DNA of 64,000 nucleotides. Origin: Gentiana macrophylla. Taxonomy: Eukaryota > Streptophyta > Magnoliopsida > Gentianales > Gentianaceae. Positions 1 to 12,448 of this stretch are shown one piece after another. How positions within the stretch are numbered: the first letter of the stretch is position 1; each line of letters begins with the position of its first letter. The notes under the pieces were generated by a model. That model saw only the letters and a program-made list of their open reading frames with translations, did no database searches and had not been told where the DNA came from. The position numbers and the translations under genes are program-made. The stretch is taken from positions 52,469,947-52,533,946 of the forward strand of contig CM047806.1 of assembly GCA_026214975.1 (NCBI GenBank), given 5' to 3'.

Positions 1-590
1 GGACAATCTTCCAAGAAAACTGGTGAATCTTCCAAGAAACCACCAACTGCAAACAAGTTTAATGGAGAATGCCGCAATTGTGGCAAATTTGGGCATCGTG
101 CAAGTGAGTGTCGTGGAAAGAATCCATTTCAGCCAAGGGCACATATGGCTGAAACTGATGGTGATGATGACATGTTCTGCGTTGTTGTGACAGAATGCAA
201 TGTTGTGGGGAATCCAAGGTAGTGGACACTGAAGCCACAAGACATGTTTGTGCTGACCGTGGAGTGTTTTCAACCTATAAGGCTGGAGCTGGTGAGAAAC
301 TTTGGATGGGTAACTCTTCCCATTCAACCATTCAGGGAACCGGGAATGTGATTCTGAAGATGACTTCAGGAAAGAAGCTGACATTGACCAATGTTCTCCA
401 TGTTCTTGACATTCGTAAGAATCTAATTTCTGGTGCTATGTTAAGCAAGACTGGTTTCAAGATGATGTTTGGTTCAGATAAGGTCATTCTGACTAAGAAT
501 GAAGTGTTTGTCGGTAGAGGCTATCTCACCGAGGGTATGTTTAAGCTCACTGTAATGGCTATTATGCCTAAGACTGTTGTGCCCTTGTAA
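1..590 (+). pseudogene. Ty1/copia gag C-terminus and protease (degenerate)
   Basis: This is the 3' part of a copia gag followed by its aspartic protease. A CCHC zinc knuckle (C-R-N-C-G-K-F-G-H-R-A-S-E-C, bases 70-111) marks the nucleocapsid. Bases 195-590 keep an open frame with VDTEATRHVC where copia proteases normally have a D-S-G/A-A-[TS]-x-H core, then the LTLTNVLHV segment typical of copia protease C-termini. The catalytic Ser/Gly position reads T-E, so the enzyme is probably dead. Gag and protease are in different frames. The 5' end and 5' LTR lie outside the window. Family assignment is sure; activity is very unlikely. Confidence 0.85.
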
Positions 591-599
591 CTACTTCTA

Positions 600-1440
600 C
601 TTACTTGCTTGAGTCTTCTTGTTTATGGCATAATCGATTAGGACATATTAATAATAAATCAATTTGTAGAATGATGAATTTAGATTTATTACCTAATTTA
701 AAATTTAATCAAAATGAGAAATGACTAATGTGTGTCGAGGATAAAATGACTAAGGCACCATTTCCTTCAGTGGAAAGAAACTCATAAGCTTAGATTTAAT
801 TCATACAGATTTGTGTGATTTAAAATTTGTGCAATCGAGATGCAGTAAAAAAAATACTTGTAACATTTATCGATGATTGTACAAGATACTGTTATGTCTT
901 GCTAAGTAGCAAAGATTAGACAATTGAGGCTTTTAAAAACTATAAGAATGAAGTCGAAAATCAACTTAGCAAACGAATCAAAAAGGTTCAAAGTGATCGA
1001 GGTGGTGAATATGATGCACTGTTTAATGAAATATGTTCACAATATAGCATTATTCATCAAACTACAACTCCATATGCACCTCAATCAATGGTATTGTTGA
1101 ACGCAAGAACCGCACTCTAAAAGAGATGATGAACGCTATGTTGATAAGTTCGGGTTTACCTCGGAACTTGTGGGGGGAGGCCATCATCTCAGCAAATGTC
1201 ATTTTTAATAGAATTCCATCAAAAAAGATGGATAAGACCCCATATGAGTTGTAGAAAGGCTATAAGACAAACTACAAATACTTGAAAGTGTGGGGGTGTT
1301 TAGCAAAGGTAGAAGTGCCTAAACCTAAACAAATAAAGATTGGGCCTAAAACGATAGATTGTATATTTATCGGATATGCAAATAACAGTAGTGCATATAG
1401 ATTTCTAGTGCATAAATCTGACATCCCTAATGTGTACATG
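600..1440 (+). pseudogene. Ty1/copia integrase (degenerate)
   Basis: Broken frames carry the copia pre-integrase and integrase signature. A LWHNRLGH-like zinc-binding start lies near 615-650 and an FIDDCTRYCYV segment near 865-900. A VQSDRGGEYD segment near 985-1015 carries the second catalytic Asp, and GIVERKNRTLKEM near 1085-1130 carries the catalytic Glu. It ends with the LPRNLWGEA and FIGYA motifs. At least four stops or frameshifts interrupt it. It continues the same pol as the flanking protease and RT. Confidence 0.85.
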
Positions 1441-2995
1441 TGATGTGGTCATGGAGTCAAGAAACGCTATGTTTTTCGAGGATGTCTTTCCAAATAAAGA
1501 CAGAAACAAAGAAGATACGAGTCCAAAAAAGCGGACGCATGTTTCCATAGAGGATACCACTCTAGAAAATGAGGAAACAGAACCTCGTAGAAGTAAACGA
1601 GCTAGGACTTCAACGTCATTTGGTCCGGATTTTCTCACCTATATGGTAGAAAACGATCCAAGAACATATGCTGAGGCTATGTCAAATCCATAAGTGCCTT
1701 TCTGGAAAGAAGCAATCAAAAGTGAAATACACTCCATTATGCAAAATCACACTTGGGAATTGGTTAATATCCCACCAGGTCATAAAGCTATCGGTTGTAA
1801 GTGGATTTTTAAGAAAAAACTTAAAGATGATGGATCTATTGATAAATATAAGGCCAGATTGGTAGCCAAAGGTTATCAACAAAAGGAAGGTCTTGATTTT
1901 TTTGATACATATTCACCGGTAACAAGAATCACTTCAATAAGGGTTCTTATTGCGATTGTTGCGGTCTATAACCTGGAAATCCATCAAATGGATGTTAAGA
2001 CTGCCTTCTTAACTGGGGAATTGGAGGAAGAAATATACATGGAAACCTGAGGGGTTTGTAGTTCCGGGTCAAGAACACAAGGTGTGTCGGCTCGTTAAAT
2101 CATTGTATGGACTAAAATAAGCGCCAAAACAATGGCACCAAAAATTTGATCAAACGAAGTTATGAAATGGGTTTAAAATTAACGAGTGTGACAAATGTGT
2201 CTCTATTAAGAACACTTCTAATTCTAATGTGATAGTATGTCTATATGTTGATGACATGTTGATCATGGGAAGTACTCGTGACATAATCATGAATACTAAG
2301 AAGATGTTGACACGGAACTTTGATATGAAGGATATGGGAGTTGCAGATGTAATTTTAGGGATTAAAATCTCTAGAATGTTTGATGGACTTGCTTTGTCGC
2401 AGTCTCATTATATTGAGTCTGTTCTAAAAAGATTTAATGTCTTTCATGAAAGTCCAGTAAAAACTCCAATTGACTTAAGCTTGCACATAGTCAAGAACAA
2501 AGGTGAATATTCACAAATCATAGGTTGTCTGATGAACATAACCAATTGTACTAGACCGGACAAGCATGTTTACAAGTAATCCAAGTGAGGATCATTGGAA
2601 AGCTTTGAATAGGGTACTGAGGTACTTAAAATTTACAATGAATCTGGGATTACGATATACAAGATATCCAACAGTATTAGAAGGATAATGTGATGCAAAT
2701 TGGATATCTGGCTCAAAAGATTCAAAGTCCACAAGTGGATATGTATTCACTATTGGTGGTTCTATGGTGCCATGGAAATCCACAAAGCAAACGTGCATAA
2801 CTCATTCCATGATGGAAGCTGAGTTTATTGCATTAGACAAGGCAAGAGAAGAAGCAGAATGGCTTCCATCGATTTTGTTAGATTGAAGGAGAATCTTGCA
2901 GATCTGCTTACAAAAGGTTTACCTATAGATCAAATGTCAAAAATGACACTCGGAATGGGACTTAAGCCTATTACGACAGAAAATTTGTAATGATA
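1430..2995 (+). pseudogene. Ty1/copia reverse transcriptase and RNase H (degenerate)
   Basis: After a charged linker (1430-1693) the RT begins with FWKEAIKSEI and HTWELVNIPPG. It has KARLVAKGYQQKEGLDF, HQMDVKTAFLTGELEEEIYM and the catalytic LYVDDMLIMG box (2239-2270). RNase H follows in a shifted frame to about 2990, with [20 protein letters not shown] and the late HSMMEAEF segment. Frameshifts near 2049 and 2580 and several stops make it non-functional. Domain order INT-RT-RH identifies Ty1/copia. Confidence 0.9.
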
Positions 2996-3866
2996 ACCCA
3001 ACTATGTTGACTGGAGATCCCAAGATCATGGTTCAAAGGGACAACTAAGTTACGAAGGTTCAGTGAACACTTACCCATTCTGTGAATAAAAGTGTTATCT
3101 GTCAGTGGTGTATAAGGTTAAGTGAAAACTTTTAATGATTCCTATAACTTGGTAAATTCAAGTGGGGCATGGAAGAATACTCTTGATAGGAGATCACCTA
3201 TGTAAGTGTGAAGTGGGGCCACTTCTGTGAGAATTCAGAGGCTAGAATTCTCTTACGCACTTTATGAAACCAGGGGTGATTCATGGCCAAAATGAACACA
3301 ACCATGAGAACCAAATACGGTTTTAAAGGAAATACCGTGTGAGTATTATTGTCTAGGTTTACAATAAAGGCTGAACAAATCAAGACATAGTTCTGTATTC
3401 TTTTCCATTGCAGTAGAGGATCCTTTTATAGGTAGGAAGGAAGTGAAGTGTAATGAAGGCCATCAGGTCACTAACAGGCCTTTAACTCCATAGTAACCCA
3501 TCAGTTTCAGTTGAACTATGTCAGGCCTTTAACTCCATAGTAACTGAATCAGTTTCCTGTATAAATAGTTGAAGAGTTTTTTCTGAAACACTGTTAGAGT
3601 TCGACGTTGTTCAGGAGTTGAAGTACCTCCCTTTTGAACAGGTAAACTGATTAATCCTGGGAGACAATTGCATAATCTGTGGGTACATACCGGAGCAAAT
3701 TTGGCTTATGGACATACTTCATCTCGCCTCAGTCTTTTAGAGATATCCTTTCTGTTTTTGTAATTTCATTTTTCATTACTGTACTTGTAATTTTCTTTCA
3801 GATTATAAAGAAATTGTTCTTCTTCTTTCTAGTTTTTTATTTTATTTCACATACAATACTACGGGT
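2996..3866 (+). repeat. Copia element 3' untranslated region and 3' LTR
   Basis: Non-coding tail after RNase H. It contains a duplicated segment (GGCCTTTAACTCCATAGTAA at about 3476-3495 and again near 3525-3544) and a T-rich end. The exact LTR start is not resolved because the 5' LTR is outside the window. The right edge near 3866 is inferred from the abrupt start of the minus-strand Athila-like gag sequence, so the copia element probably inserted into that gag. No gene is visible. Confidence 0.5.
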
Positions 3867-4128
3867 ATAATATATCTTGGACCAATTTACTCAAATATTC
3901 AATCATTTGCTCAAGTGGCACATGTTCATCCGTTAAGATCACTATTTCCGGAGGTGGAGAAGTATCGAGTTGTTGATCAAAGTAAATTAGGTCATTATCC
4001 CACTCATTATTGTATGGTGCGGTGTATGGGTTGAACTGGTAATAAGGTTGTGTTACATAACCCATGGCACTGTAGTTGCAGCCTCCGAATGAGTAAGGAA
4101 ATGAGCCGTAATTTATGTAAGGATCCAT
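3859..4128 (-). pseudogene. Athila-like gag N-terminus, truncated
   Basis: A short frame on the minus strand starts MDPYINYGSFPYSFGGCNYS about 170 bp downstream of a tRNA-Asp primer binding site, where the gag of an Athila/Tat-type gypsy element should start. It is rich in Tyr, Pro and Asn and ends with an acidic stretch. It is cut after about 88 residues by the copia element on its left. No domain can be named, so identity rests on position after the PBS and LTR. Confidence 0.5.
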
Positions 4129-4301
4129 TATCAGCAAATCAGAGAAACAACACGAACACAATCACAATATCTAGTCACTACCACTACCAAAGTAGACGGT
4201 GTGACACTTCAACAACAACAAATAAAACAAACTATACAAAGAAAATTAAGAAAAATGACCTAATCCTAAGAACTTAACTCACTTATTGATATCAACCGGA
4301 T

Positions 4302-4319
4302 TCCCCGGCAACGGCGCTA
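4302..4319 (-). other. Primer binding site for tRNA-Asp (minus-strand element)
   Basis: The plus strand reads TCCCCGGCAACGGCGCTA, nearly identical to the 3' end of plant tRNA-Asp(GUC), which ends CCCCGGCAACGGCGCCA. It sits 7 bp inside the LTR edge at 4327. The mismatch C-to-T at the penultimate position is likely mutational. It fixes the element as minus strand and of Athila/Tat type. Confidence 0.85.
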
Positions 4320-4326
4320 GAAAACT

Positions 4327-5841
4327 TGATAGCCGTTTTACAGTATAGCCAACTCTAACTGGCAGGGTACCAAGTCGGTCGTACTATAAATCGCGAGCAA
4401 TGTTGTATCCCACAGGGAATCTAGTTTAGTATCAAAGACGGTCTCGTTCTTATAGGCAAAAACGGTCTTTGAAAAGGGTGATTTGTCAGATCACCGATTC
4501 TAACAACTAAATATACGTAAAATAAAAGAGTTTAAACTATGAAAAAAAGAGATAGCCGAGATATAAACCAATCACTCGCAAACCCTAGCTAAATCCGAAA
4601 GTGTTCTTGACCTACCTAAACGTTCTCAATGTCACTCGAAGGGTGTCGTTTCCTAATTCCGAGAATAGACATTATTTCAATAATCTACCCTCCTATGTCA
4701 GGTTCAACAGTCCTCTGACCGGATTTAATTGACCTAACATGGTCTACTTTCAATGAAATTCTCAACAAGTTGATAAAAACCTCACACATGAAACCGAATC
4801 TAAACAACTCAATCGGTTTTATATGGTGATCCTAGAACCCCGGTTCGCGTATCCTCTCACAAAATACATATATAAAGACAATACGTGTAATACGATTATC
4901 GAGTGATCAATTCAACAAAAGTGATTAAGAATAAGTTCTAGAGCCACGGTAACATCGAGAATCGAGAATCAACAAATCAAACATCAAGAACACCACATAA
5001 ACAATCTAGGGTTTGATTTCGAAGATTATCGCATAACTCGCCTATATAATGCTTAGCTACTCATTCTAACTACAACAACATAAGATTTCATCATAGAATA
5101 TGAACATACAAGCAAAATATCAAGATTAGAAATACCTATGTAGAGAGAAACCGGAAGAAACTTTAAAATCGAGAAAACCAACTTTATTAAATAAGAAATC
5201 CAAGATGATCCAATCAACGTTTACAAAGGATGATGTTATGAAATCTTTAAAATGCTAACTATGGTGTTCTTATGGGAGAAAATCGTCAGAAATGAGAAGG
5301 AGAAGACAATGGATATGTTTATCCACTCACAATTTGCTATTTATATTTTATAGTGGGTGGTGCAAGTGGCTAATAAATCGATAGGTGCACACCTACCAAA
5401 ATAATAGTCGTGCACCTAATGAGTAAGCCCCCAACGCTTAGCACTGGTAGGTGTCCACCTACCAAATTGTTAGGTCTTCACCTACCATGTGCTCTGGTTT
5501 AGGGGTGTCTCTGATCTTATAGGTGTGCACCTATCATATCGTTAGGTGTGCACCTACCAAGTCTTCTTCCAAAATTGAAGTTTCTTGCATTCCTAAGCTT
5601 CCGAATCACGTTTTACGGGTATCTCTTACACCTAGTTCCTAAAACATACCACAAATAATACAAAACGTAATCCTTACGGGGCTCTAGGGTGACCGAGAAT
5701 AACAAGAATACACCGAAAAATATCGAGAATCCCGGTTATATGTCCTAGGTCTCGTAAACATCGAAACGTTGCAATAAACGTCGAAACCAAGCCAAATGTT
5801 CCCGGAATTGGGTAAAACGAGTCAAAACGGGGTATAAAACA
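4327..5841 (-). repeat. 5' LTR of minus-strand Athila-like element
   Basis: About 1.5 kb bounded by TGATAGCC on the left and GGTATAAAACA on the right, so on the minus strand it reads TG...CA. The tRNA-Asp PBS abuts its left side. The U5 end carries the ATCCCACAGGGA stem-loop motif shared by the other Athila-like LTRs here. A palindrome array lies at 5381-5558 and a minus-strand TATA-like stretch (CTATAAAATATAAATAG) at about 5335-5352. The right edge joins chromovirus sequence directly, which argues that it inserted into the chromovirus. Confidence 0.7.
5381..5558 (-). promoter_or_regulatory. Array of TAGGTGNNCACCTA palindromes
   Basis: At least five copies of an imperfect palindrome (for example TTAGGTGTGCACCTACC at 5542-5558; others near 5381, 5446, 5470 and 5518) lie just upstream, on the minus strand, of the TATA-like stretch at about 5335-5352. 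Spacing is irregular. The position suggests protein-binding sites of the LTR promoter; that role is inferred. Confidence 0.65.
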
Positions 5842-6335
5842 CGTAGGAAAACAGTGTCGAGTTGACTCTCATCAACATGCGTCTAAACATTTGAGAACTC
5901 ATGAAAAGAATTATCTTATGCATGATCTTGAGTTGGCAGTGGTTGCGTTTTCCTTGAAGACTTGAAGGAACTACCTGTATGGTGTTAAATTGCAGATTTT
6001 CACAGACCACCATAGCCTTAAGTATTTCTTTAAACTATAGCATTTAAATATGAGGAAAAGGCGATGGTTGGAGTACGTTAAGGATTAGGACTTGAATATG
6101 CAGTACCACTCGGGAAGGCAAATATAGTAGCAGATGCCTTGAGCATAAGACCGGTAAGTGCACTTCTTAGTGTGACGGAAATTTCAGATCAGTGGGAAAG
6201 GCTAAGTGTTCAGGATATTGGACAACATGAATGATTACAGTATGTTGCACCACTGATTGCTAGGTCCGAGATCATTGATGAGATCATGAAAAGGAAAGAT
6301 GAAAATCCGGTTATTGTTGATTATAAGCGAGTGGA
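5842..6335 (+). pseudogene. Chromovirus (Ty3/gypsy) RNase H fragment
   Basis: Broken plus-strand frames contain HEKNYLMHDLELAVVAFSLK, YLYGVKLQIFTDHHSLKYFF, LNMRKRRWLEYVKD and a QYHSGR segment, the classic RNase H region of plant chromoviruses of the Tekay/Del type. The left end is cut by the Athila-like LTR, the right end by a second Athila-like element. The reading resumes at 14029 with GYELDVEGNVWY, the expected next segment, so both pieces come from one chromovirus. Confidence 0.85.
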
Positions 6336-6508
6336 TGATCACATTGAAATTAGTACTATAAACTATATCTTTATTTACCTGAATTATGCTCAATTGATAA
6401 GTGACAGTTGGATTATTGTATGAAATACAGGTCAAATGCCTAGTGTCGGTTCCTTGGTTGTCAATTCTTCATTTATATAATTTATCCCGTAAATATGGTA
6501 CTGTTCTG
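6336..6508 (+). repeat. 5' LTR fragment of Athila-like element
   Basis: Nearly identical to 12620-12790 including the shared stretch ending ATCCCGTAAATATGG and TACTGTTCTG. After that point the two copies stop matching, so this copy is truncated or interrupted. Confidence 0.8.
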
Positions 6509-6999
6509 ATGACGGTCAAATAGGTATCATTATTTACCATCAATCTACCCATGATTTGTGTTCTCAATGGGGATAATATGTATGAAATCATGAGTTAATT
6601 TTCTAAAAGTCATTAAGCCACGTTCGGGGTGACAAAATTGGTATTATGCATATTAACCATGTATTCTATGCGTAATTTGCTAGAAATAGAAGCTACTATG
6701 TGTGCTATGATTTTATTTTGCACATGGACAAGTGTTTGAAGCATCATTTGGGCTGAATATAAGAGTTAATCGATAAAGAAATGAACGGAGCTGAAGGTTG
6801 AAGTGTTTCGAGCACAAATTGGACCCGAGAATCTGATTGGTGATCTTGTAACACAGTTTCCGAAGCTTGAAGAGACGAACTGGGCTTGTACTTCTCAATG
6901 AAAGTTGTAGGGCTTTAAACGAGGATTTCAGCACACTTTGAATCATCCAAATCGGAGTTGCGTAGGCCACGTTATGGTCCAAACTAAGTGATTTCAATC
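6509..6999. other. Unassigned sequence between LTR fragments
   Basis: About 490 bp with no coding signal. The short open frame on the minus strand (6713-6997) has no recognisable domain. A stretch near 6740-6760 (TTTGGGCTGAATATAAGAG) weakly resembles the 3' LTR near 12823-12843, so part of this may be LTR sequence with an insertion. I cannot define its source. Confidence 0.4.
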
Positions 7000-8093
7000 C
7001 AAGTTCATCTCATGATTTTAATTCAATATTGTGGTTTCACCTTTACACGAGATACGAACTCCTAATTCCTTAGTGAATCCGTTTCTCAAGCTATGAACTC
7101 CTAATCTCTTAGTGAATTCAATTATCGATCTCTCCTCTCTCGAATGTTGAGACCAATTTCCATACAAAACGAAGGTGTAGATTCAAGTTAACTCTCATAT
7201 TTTAGAATCTAGCAACCTAGATAATTAACCAATTAATTTGTCACGAATTAACGATTAAAGATCCTATCTTTCTATGGTGATCTAGTGTTTACGCAACTCT
7301 CGTATTGTAAAACATCAATAGCAAACTAATCACTCGATCTAATTCACATGACATCATAAAGCGCATAGAAAAATACAAAACGAATTAAAGCTCATGAAAA
7401 TAAAACAAGGATTGAATAAATTAAAAAGGATTAAACTCACATAGTTTAGTATAATGGATGATCTCCATGATTCAACAAACGAAAATAAACATCCTAATCT
7501 AACCCGGATCACCCGAGCACAAGGCTCGGGTGACCGGCTGGGACCCCTCCGAAAGTGCGGCTCTTTGCTTGATATATGGCGGCTGTGTTTATATGAATTC
7601 CTTAGGGTTGAGATATGCGGCTGTATATATAGAAATCTGAGGCGGTTTAGCCTAAGTCGGCCGTGGACGCTCGTTCAAAAAGGGTGGACGCCCGTTCACA
7701 TAAAATCTGAAGACTATGTTCTGATTTTCCTCCCTTGGACGCCCGTCCATTCCATCGAATGCCCGTCCATTCTGGACGCAACTTCAGACGCACGTTCAAG
7801 GCAAGTCTGAACTCTCTGAATTGAATTTCTCAGCCTGGACGCCCATCTGGCATAGTGGACGCCAGTTCAGCTGGATCAACACTTGATTTCTTTCCTTATA
7901 TCCTTTATTCTTCCATAAATCTGATTGATTCCTTTCCACTCGAATTTATCTCTTTAAAAATCATCTTTTCCATCAACAATGTGTATCTACAATGTAGGAA
8001 AAACATACCAAAGCGTAACGATATTCCAAAATAATATAAAATCACAATTTAAGCACATAATTCGTTACGTTTTGCAATTTAACTATTGAAAAC
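7000..8093 (-). repeat. Minus-strand LTR fragment related to the Athila LTR at 23569
   Basis: The segment CCTTAGGGTTGAGA (about 7600), a GGCTGTATATATAG TATA box (7619-7632), CTAAGTCGGCC, and then an array of GGACGCCCGTCC-type palindromes (7645-7868) match, in reverse complement, the order of the LTR at 23569-25119. Sequence is much diverged. The right edge near GAAAACA (8093) would be the LTR start; the left edge is approximate. Confidence 0.6.
7645..7868 (-). promoter_or_regulatory. Array of GGACGCCCGTCC-type palindromes
   Basis: About seven diverged copies such as TGGACGCCCGTCCATT near 7736-7751. The TATA box at 7622-7632 lies about 15 bp to the left, i.e. downstream on the minus strand. 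Same palindrome and same TATA geometry as in the Athila LTRs at 23916-24092 and 46041-46205. Confidence 0.65.
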
Positions 8094-8184
8094 ACCACTT
8101 GCTCAATATTTCAATTATAAAGCTCGATTTCTATGAAAAACATCCACATATGGGGGAAATTGATATAAAACATATCCTTATAAA

Positions 8185-10847
8185 ATGTATAAAATCACCC
8201 TTAACAACCTTCAATGTGATATTTGTCTGTTTGCTAAACTTACTAAGTCTGTGTATACTAAATTACCTTACTTGCCTTCCACTCCTTTTACTCTAATACA
8301 TAGTGATGTATGGGGACCTTCAAGAGTTAAAAGTATAACAGGGAAGAGGTGGTTTGTCACCTTCATAGATGATCACACCAGGGTCACATGGCTATTTCTG
8401 ATGAAAGATAAATCTGAAGTTGGAACCATCTTCAAAGAATTTTATAATATGGTATCCACTCAATTTGACACTAAGATTAAAATCTTAAAAACAGATAATG
8501 CCCTGGAATACTATGAGTCCAACCTCGGACCTTCCTCGAATGATAAGGGATTATTCACACCAAGAGTCGTGTTTGAGACACCTCAAAGAAAATGGGGTTC
8601 TTTGAAAGGAAGAACAGCACTTACCTGGAGATGGCTAGATCACCATGTTCACCACACATGTGCCTAAATATATGTGGGGTGAAGCTATATTAACTGCCAC
8701 ATACCTGATCAACAGGTTACCCAGCAGAGTGTTAGGATTCAAGACCCCCATTCAAACCCTGTTGACAACTCATACTTGTCCTAGCCTCATTGCTGACTTG
8801 CCTCCAAAGATCTTTGGATGTACTGTGTTTGTATACATTCATGCCCAACACAGAAGCAAACTTGATTCCAAAGCTCATAAATGCATCTTCCTAGGCTATG
8901 CCAAAGACAGGAAAGGTTACAAGTGTTATTCTCCCACTGACAAAAGATTTTACAATTCTATGGATGTAAAATTCTTTGAAAAAACTCCTTACTACAGCAA
9001 ACCCACTGAGACAGCCACAGATGGCAACCTTATTGAGATTGAGATCACCACAATCCCTCAAACTACTCCTCGGCCAGAGACTCCACGATACTCACCACCA
9101 TCGCACCTCGGAAAATTCTCGAACCTCGCAGACTCTTTGAGCCCTAGCACCTCTCGAACCTCGGTAGCCTCATCGAGCCTCATCGAACCTCGGCAAGACC
9201 TCATCGAAACCATCGAACCTCAGCAGCCTCCTGAGCCTACTGACCCTGCTCATTCCACTGATATTGATGACAAACCCATTGTTGTCCGAAAGGGAAAGAG
9301 ATCATGCACTAATCACTCTATTCATACTTATGTGTCTTATGATCACTTGTCACCTTCTTTTGCTATGTTTACACATGACTGCTCTCCTTGACAACCATAC
9401 TTGGGATCTCACCACTCTCCCACATGGAAAGAAGACAGTCAGCTGCAAATGGCTGTTCACTAACAAGTACAATGCTGATGGTACTATTGACAAATACAAA
9501 GCTAGACTGGTTGCAAGGGGATTCACTCAAACATATGGTCTTGACTACAAAGAGACCTTTGCACCTGTGGCAAAGCTAAACACTGTCAGGGTACTGATCT
9601 CACTTGCTATCCAACTTGACTGGCCTCTCCACCAATTGGATATCAAGAATGCTTTCCTAAATGGTGACCTCACTGAGGAAGTCTATATGAATGTGCCTCC
9701 TGGTTTTGCCAACACTCACACTCAAGGGAAAGTTTGCAAATTGAGGAAATCTCTATATAGCCTAAAGCAGTCCCCTAGAGCCTGGTTTGGCAAACTTACT
9801 ACTGTGGTTAAAGCTGCTGGATATCATCAATGCAACTCAGATCACACCATGTTTATCAAAACAACAAACCAGAAAAGATCCATTCTTATTGTCTATGTGG
9901 ATGATATCATCCTTACTGGTGATGACCCTGCTGAGATCCAACAATTGAAGACCTCGCCGCCAAGTATTTCAAGTTAAAGATTTAGGCTACCTCAAGTACT
10001 TTCTTGGTATGGAAATAGCAAGGAAATGCCCGGGTATATCCTGTCTCACAGAGGAAGTATGTCTTTGGACTCTTTAAAGGAAATCGGCATCTTTGGGATG
10101 CAAACTCGTTGTATCCCAGTGAGACCCCAAGAATACCTCACCGCATGGTGACATTGTTTGTCGAAAAGGATCAATATCAAATACTTGTAGGAAACTCATT
10201 TATATGTCCCATACAAGACCGGATATTGCATATGGAGTCGATCCAGTTAGCTTGAGTTCATGCATTGCCCCATCTTGAGCAACATTGGGATGTCAGAGAA
10301 TGAATCTTGAGAGGTACCAAGTCCACTCCCCAAGGCTTACATTTCACCAAGTCTCGCCGAGAGATCTGTCAAGGTTTACACTGATGCTGATTGGGCTGGC
10401 TGTCACATAGACAGAAGATCTACCACAGGCTATTGCTCATATGTATGGGGTAATCTGGTCACTTGGAGAAGCAAGAAACAACCTACTGTCTCTAGAAGTA
10501 GTGCTGAAGCTGAACTCAGGGCATTGGTTTTGGGCATTTGTGAAGCATTATGGCTGAAAAGAGTCCTTACTGATCTTCAGCAGACCCCTCAGCAACCTGT
10601 CATACTCTGCTGTGACAATAATTCAGCTTTATGCATGGCAGAGGATCCAGTCCATCATGATAAAACCAAACATGTGGATATTGACAGACATTTCCTTAAA
10701 GAGAAGATTGATGCCAAGATCATTCAACTTCAGTATGTTCCCTCAGCAGACCAAAATGCTGATATTCTCACCAAGGCAATTCCACCGCTTATGTTCAGTC
10801 GACTGAGTAGCAAACTTGGCTGTATTAACATATACAACCCAGTTTGA
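8185..10847 (+). pseudogene. Ty1/copia pol (integrase-RT-RNase H), 5'-truncated
   Basis: Begins at CDICLFAKLTKS, the end of the copia pre-integrase region, then FTLIHSDVWGPS, WFVTFIDDHTRVTWLF and KILKTDNALEY (integrase core). MWGEAILTATYLINRLPSRV follows at about 8672. A Ser/Pro/Glu-rich linker (9060-9250) includes repeated SSLIEPRQD-type units. RT has NHTWDLTTLPHGKK, KARLVARGFTQTYG, HQLDIKNAFLNGDL and VYVDDIILTG (9893-9922). RNase H reaches its end with HVDIDRHFLKEKI and FSRLSSKLG (10690-10820). Frame changes occur near 8530, 8640, 9330, 9960 and throughout 9960-10400. Gag, protease and the 5' LTR are missing. Confidence 0.9.
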
Positions 10848-10853
10848 GGGGGG
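10842..10853 (+). other. Polypurine tract of copia element
   Basis: GTTTGAGGGGGG lies immediately after the RNase H stop and before the LTR start TGTGGAAATATTACG, the expected site of plus-strand priming. Confidence 0.75.
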
Positions 10854-11254
10854 TGTGGAAATATTACGTTACTTTAGTGTAACATATTAATTGTGAGACA
10901 CATTAATTGTAAGACATTTTAATTATATTGTATAAACAATTAATATGGAAATATTACGTTACTTTAGTGTAACATATTAATTGTGAGACACATTAATTGT
11001 AAGACATATTAATTGTATTGTATAAACAATTAATATGTCATAAAGTCATAAAGTAACTCTATTTTGTCTTATTAGGTAATAGACAACTCTAGCAATTAAT
11101 ACTAGCCGACTCTAGTAAGTAATTGCTCTCTCCTAGCTTATACTCTACTAGGACCTTTCTCACTTACTTGTACCTATTTATACTCACTCTTTTATGATGA
11201 ATAAACCAAGTTGAAGTTTACTCTAGTGTTTATCACTTTCTCAAACTCTCTTCA
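10854..11254 (+). repeat. 3' LTR of copia element with 90-bp internal duplication
   Basis: Starts TGTGGAAATATTACG after the polypurine tract. The segment starting TGGAAATATTACG is repeated in tandem (10856 and 10946, 90 bp apart), with ATTAATTGT and ACAATTAAT inverted motifs. TATA-like ACCTATTTATACTC lies near 11171-11184. The end at CTCTCTTCA (about 11254) is a best guess because there is no partner LTR. Confidence 0.6.
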
Positions 11255-12399
11255 GATTAGTTCTTAGATTTTTAGTACTTTCTCTCCGTTGTTGTTATTT
11301 TGCCTTTTTATTTTATTTTCTTTTATTCCCGAATTTGCATGGCACTATAGTTTCATCTTATGAAACGACATATGAAGTATTTTCAATGGCTTAAATTGTT
11401 TGCACTACTTACTTTGTTTACTACCAGTTTTAATATTTTATATCTTCTAATGTTATCTCGAGTACTTTGCCATGTTTTGTATGTTAACCCGATTGCAGAT
11501 TTTAATAGATTGCCAATGATGTCTACCCGATACAGTGACGATGCAGATTCATTTACTTCGCTCCACGCTTAACCACAGCTAAGTTCCTTTTCGTTCTTAA
11601 TCTTTTAATCATTGGGGACAATGCTTCGATTAAGTGGGGGTAGGAACATCACTTAGCTTTTGAATACAAGTTTCATCAAATTTTCAATTTGTCACGACTC
11701 TTTCCGACGCATTTTTCACCACTCTGTCTTTTCGAGTTGTTTCTGAGTACGATTGCAAGGATATGAAGCCTTTGATCTTTTGGAGATAATTATTTACATA
11801 TTTGCTTCATGATAAAGGATAAAAGTTATGTCAATTTTTGAAGTAGTTGTGTATTAACCGTATATTCAGTTATGAACCGATCTTTTTAAGCATGAATAAC
11901 TCACTTCCTTCAGTATGTAGCTAGATGATGCATTATTTTGACTTGTGTTGACCCGGTTTTTCCTGAGCTTTGTTTAACCTATAGTCATTTAGGTCAAGTT
12001 GTGGATCTTATAAGGGCTAAGGAAAAACGGATTCGGTAGTTTATCGAAGAGTGGACCGTGAGGATAGATAGATTTTTGAGTGTTCTCCCGTCAATATAAG
12101 AGAAAAAGAAATGAAAAAATATTTACCATTTATATATTCTATTTCTTTCTCTTTGGCAAGAGGGAAGCAAACTCGGAGCGTAAGACGCATGACCCTCGCA
12201 TAATAAACAGACCGATAAACACGAGCCTTGAGTAGTACTCGGTTCCCGGTCCACCTTGCCCAGTTGACTTGACATATGCAATAAAAAGAAAATCAATCAA
12301 TAAAATCAATGGAATAAAGGGACAATCATTCTCGTGATCTACTAGCTAAACTTAAGTCGATGTAATGTAATTCTGTCTGCATCACTGAAAATTGCGAGT

Positions 12400-12448
<49 letters not shown>

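Noticed and set aside
7454..7810. 118-aa plus-strand frame as a gene
   Set aside because: It lies across an LTR fragment, TATA box and palindrome array of a minus-strand Athila relative.
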